Part shown: piece by piece, positions 63,256-64,000 of the stretch
Position numbering within the stretch: position 1 is the stretch's first letter
Layout: each line of letters opens with the position of its first letter
From: CBDHEY01 sp965262305
GTDB lineage: Bacteria; Pseudomonadota; Gammaproteobacteria; Pseudomonadales; Cellvibrionaceae
Assembly: GCA_965262305.1 (NCBI GenBank)
Contig: CBDHEY010000004.1
Span: 1,364,001-1,428,000, forward strand
DNA length: 64,000 bases
Direction: 5' to 3'
Program-made: the position numbers and the translations under genes
The notes under the pieces: model-generated
Database searches by the model: none
Seen by the model: the letters and a program-made list of their open reading frames with translations, nothing else
Told to the model about the DNA's origin: nothing

Positions 63256-64000
63256 GTCGTCTACCTGCGGTTTTCAGTAATGAGCGAAAAGCTACATTAC
63301 TGAAACTAATTTTTATCGGATGTTTAAAAATTATTTGCTTGATGATATTTGCTTGGCAATTTCAAATGATTTTACAACTGCTATTGAAAAAAGAGATGAC
63401 TCTGCCAATTCATATTTTCGCTTTTTTAGTTTTGGCAGCCGCTTTTATTGCCATTATTCATTGGTATGAACGTTATCTGGCAGAAAAGCTTGGTCAAAAC
63501 TATGTTCATGAGATCCGATTGGTTCTTTACGATGCCTTGAGTAGGAATAAGGATTATAACCAAAAACGCAATGGCATTCATATGGTCAGATTTTCAAATG
63601 ACTTAACGTCCATTAGGCAATGGATATCTTTGGGGATCGCACGTTTAGTAAGTCTTTTTTTATTATTTTGTGGTATTACATTTTCACTCACTATTTTAGA
63701 TATTAAATATGCTGTTTTGGTGTTTTTTAGTTTTATATTGAGCTTATTCGCGATTCAAACTCTTGGATGGGGTATTGAAAAAAGTATTAAAGAAAGCCGA
63801 GCAAAAAGGGGAAAACTTGCCAACTGTGTTAACGAAATCATAAATAACATTCCACAAATTTCGCTCTTTGGACGAACAAAGTTTGAACGAGAAAGGCTTA
63901 ACAAGCAAAGTAAGGTACTTGTAAATGCATTAACTCACAGAGCTTTTTGGCTAGGTAGCTTATCTGGTTTAAGTGAATTATGTATTAACATCATTGCTAT
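63252..64000 (+). CDS. ABC transporter transmembrane/ATPase protein (3' part beyond window)
   Basis: Open frame from TTG 63252 to the window end, 249 residues so far, with hydrophobic segments (LKIICLMIFAWQFQMILQLL, HIFAFLVLAAAFIAIIH, LVSLFLLFCGITFSLTIL) and cytoplasmic-loop-like ELI-NNIPQISLFGRTKFER. This is the membrane half of an exporter; the ATPase domain should follow outside the window. Cargo unknown. Confidence 0.75.
   Translation, partial: MSRLPAVFSNERKATLLKLIFIGCLKIICLMIFAWQFQMILQLLLKKEMTLPIHIFAFLVLAAAFIAIIHWYERYLAEKLGQNYVHEIRLVLYDALSRNKDYNQKRNGIHMVRFSNDLTSIRQWISLGIARLVSLFLLFCGITFSLTILDIKYAVLVFFSFILSLFAIQTLGWGIEKSIKESRAKRGKLANCVNEIINNIPQISLFGRTKFERERLNKQSKVLVNALTHRAFWLGSLSGLSELCINIIA

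Overview
The window looks like a chromosomal segment of a marine gammaproteobacterium, probably Cellvibrionaceae-like. This rests on gene order and protein content: lolB-ispE-tRNA-Gln-prs-rplY-pth-ychF, hemA-prfA-prmC, gatCAB divergent from mreBCD-maf-rng-yhdP, a PA4642-type small protein next to cysZ, several large TonB-dependent receptors, and base composition that looks like about 40% GC by eye. The species call is inference.

Layout. 1-4.5 kb: an edge-truncated PLP aminotransferase, a chorismate-lyase-like protein, the periplasmic methionine sulfoxide reductase pair msrP-msrQ, and a JmjC/cupin-like oxygenase. 4.5-16.8 kb: an outer-membrane nutrient-uptake type locus with two tandem FG-GAP/ASPIC lipoproteins, a lipoprotein with an internal repeat, a 1062-aa TonB-dependent receptor, a flavin-dependent tryptophan halogenase broken by one extra A, and a SapC-family protein. 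16.8-27.4 kb: housekeeping genes (tRNA-Met, ychF, pth, rplY, prs, tRNA-Gln, ispE, lolB, a TPR lipoprotein, then divergent hemA-prfA-prmC). 27.5-34.2 kb: a sulfotransferase-like gene, then an RNA-ligase locus. There a promoter, a 9-residue leader ORF, stacked hairpins and a strong intrinsic terminator precede rtcB, an unrecognised 314-aa protein and a small basic protein; a second TonB-dependent receptor converges on this locus. 34.4-50.4 kb: DEAD-box helicase, a double-receiver/degenerate-GGDEF regulator, cysZ, gatCAB, mreBCD, maf, rng, yhdP.

50.4-61.6 kb is the accessory part. It is an integron-type cassette array without a visible integrase (a CALIN), with a consensus LexA box and an attI-like GTTATAG just before the first cassette. 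About 15 attC sites, one of them cut off, separate small ORF cassettes: VOC, membrane, DUF6678-like, lipoprotein, TPR, a decayed macro-domain gene and a YcxB-like protein. Seven copies of a roughly 380-bp cassette have no convincing gene, and each carries a 25-nt block that varies in sequence but not in length. The last attC is cut by an IS3-family element. Beyond the element lie the C-terminal scrap of a deaminase-type toxin, two small possible immunity genes, and a REP-associated Y1 transposase (RAYT) with matching hairpin repeats.

The right end (62.1-64 kb) starts another unit: a P-loop protein coupled by a 4-nt overlap to an ABC exporter that runs off the window.

The most interesting regions are the repeated cassette with its fixed-length variable block, the leader-controlled rtcB locus, and the toxin remnant at the IS/RAYT junction.
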